Position numbers and translations under genes: made by a program
Source: Onchocerca volvulus
Taxonomy: Eukaryota; Nematoda; Chromadorea; Rhabditida; Onchocercidae
NCBI GenBank assembly: GCA_000499405.2
Contig: HG738137.1
Location: forward strand, 6,014,001 to 6,078,000
Length of the DNA: 64,000 bases
Direction of reading: 5' to 3'
The notes under the pieces: model-generated
The model's database searches: none
What the model saw: the letters and a program-made list of their open reading frames with translations, nothing else
Told to the model about the DNA's origin: nothing
Shown: piece after piece, positions 63,943-64,000 of the stretch
Numbering within the stretch: the stretch's first letter is position 1
How the letters are laid out: the number at the start of each line of letters is the position of its first letter

Positions 63943-64000
63943 CTGCAATGTAATATCATCAGAAATCAATATTCATTAGTAACTGTTTTACATACCACTT

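Noticed and set aside
1..64000. tRNA, rRNA, CRISPR, integrated bacterial (Wolbachia-type) or transposase genes
   Set aside because: Looked for T-loop GTTCRANNC patterns, direct-repeat arrays, uninterrupted bacterial-style reading frames and transposase motifs on both strands; found none that stand up.

Overview
The window is nuclear DNA from a nematode, probably a spirurid or filarial worm. It is strongly A+T-rich by eye. The genes are built of short exons split by introns of about 50-500 bp, nearly all GT...TTT(C/T)AG, and several start codons sit just behind acceptor-like CAG sites of the kind used for spliced-leader trans-splicing. The encoded proteins are ordinary metazoan orthologues. 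The worm assignment is inference; no SL or rRNA gene is present to confirm it. I derived exons by hand by matching reading phase across every junction and comparing with remembered family sequences, so internal exons are firmer than 5' ends.

Left part (1-14.3 kb), all + strand: the C-terminal half of an NSUN2 tRNA/RNA m5C methyltransferase, a DDX52/Rok1 DEAD-box helicase, and a mitochondrial NADP isocitrate dehydrogenase. Centre (14.3-36.1 kb): INTS4 of the Integrator complex (-), the GPI mannosyltransferase PIG-V (+), a possible small secreted-protein gene (+), eIF2 gamma (-), inositol monophosphatase (+) and a Tctex-type dynein light chain (+). From 36.1 to 48.5 kb lies a 12-kb gene-poor stretch. 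It holds only weak candidates: a two-exon small membrane-protein gene, two mini-ORFs and a decayed 30-bp (10-codon) repeat array. Right part (48.5-64 kb): nuclear poly(A)-binding protein PABPN1 (-), ESCRT-III CHMP2B (+), pterin carbinolamine dehydratase (+), a short-chain dehydrogenase (-), and at the right edge the 3' part of a deubiquitinase gene (-).

The most interesting item is that last gene. Its final exons encode the C-terminal His-box half of a USP37-type ubiquitin protease. The exons just upstream, joined in compatible phase, encode a complete OTU-type cysteine protease domain. If the transcript is continuous, one deubiquitinase catalytic domain sits inside the insert region of another. 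Other points of note are two GC-AG introns, one of them inside the DDX52 Walker A motif, an unresolved splice-phase conflict in INTS4, and an overlooked small gene whose stop lies one base from the eIF2 gamma stop.

The genes are unrelated housekeeping functions (RNA modification, ribosome biogenesis, transcript 3' processing, translation initiation, membrane traffic, cofactor recycling) and do not form one pathway. Divergent pairs INTS4/PIG-V and PABPN1/CHMP2B probably share promoter regions. NSUN2-DDX52 and IMPA-DYNLT are same-strand neighbours that could be operons.
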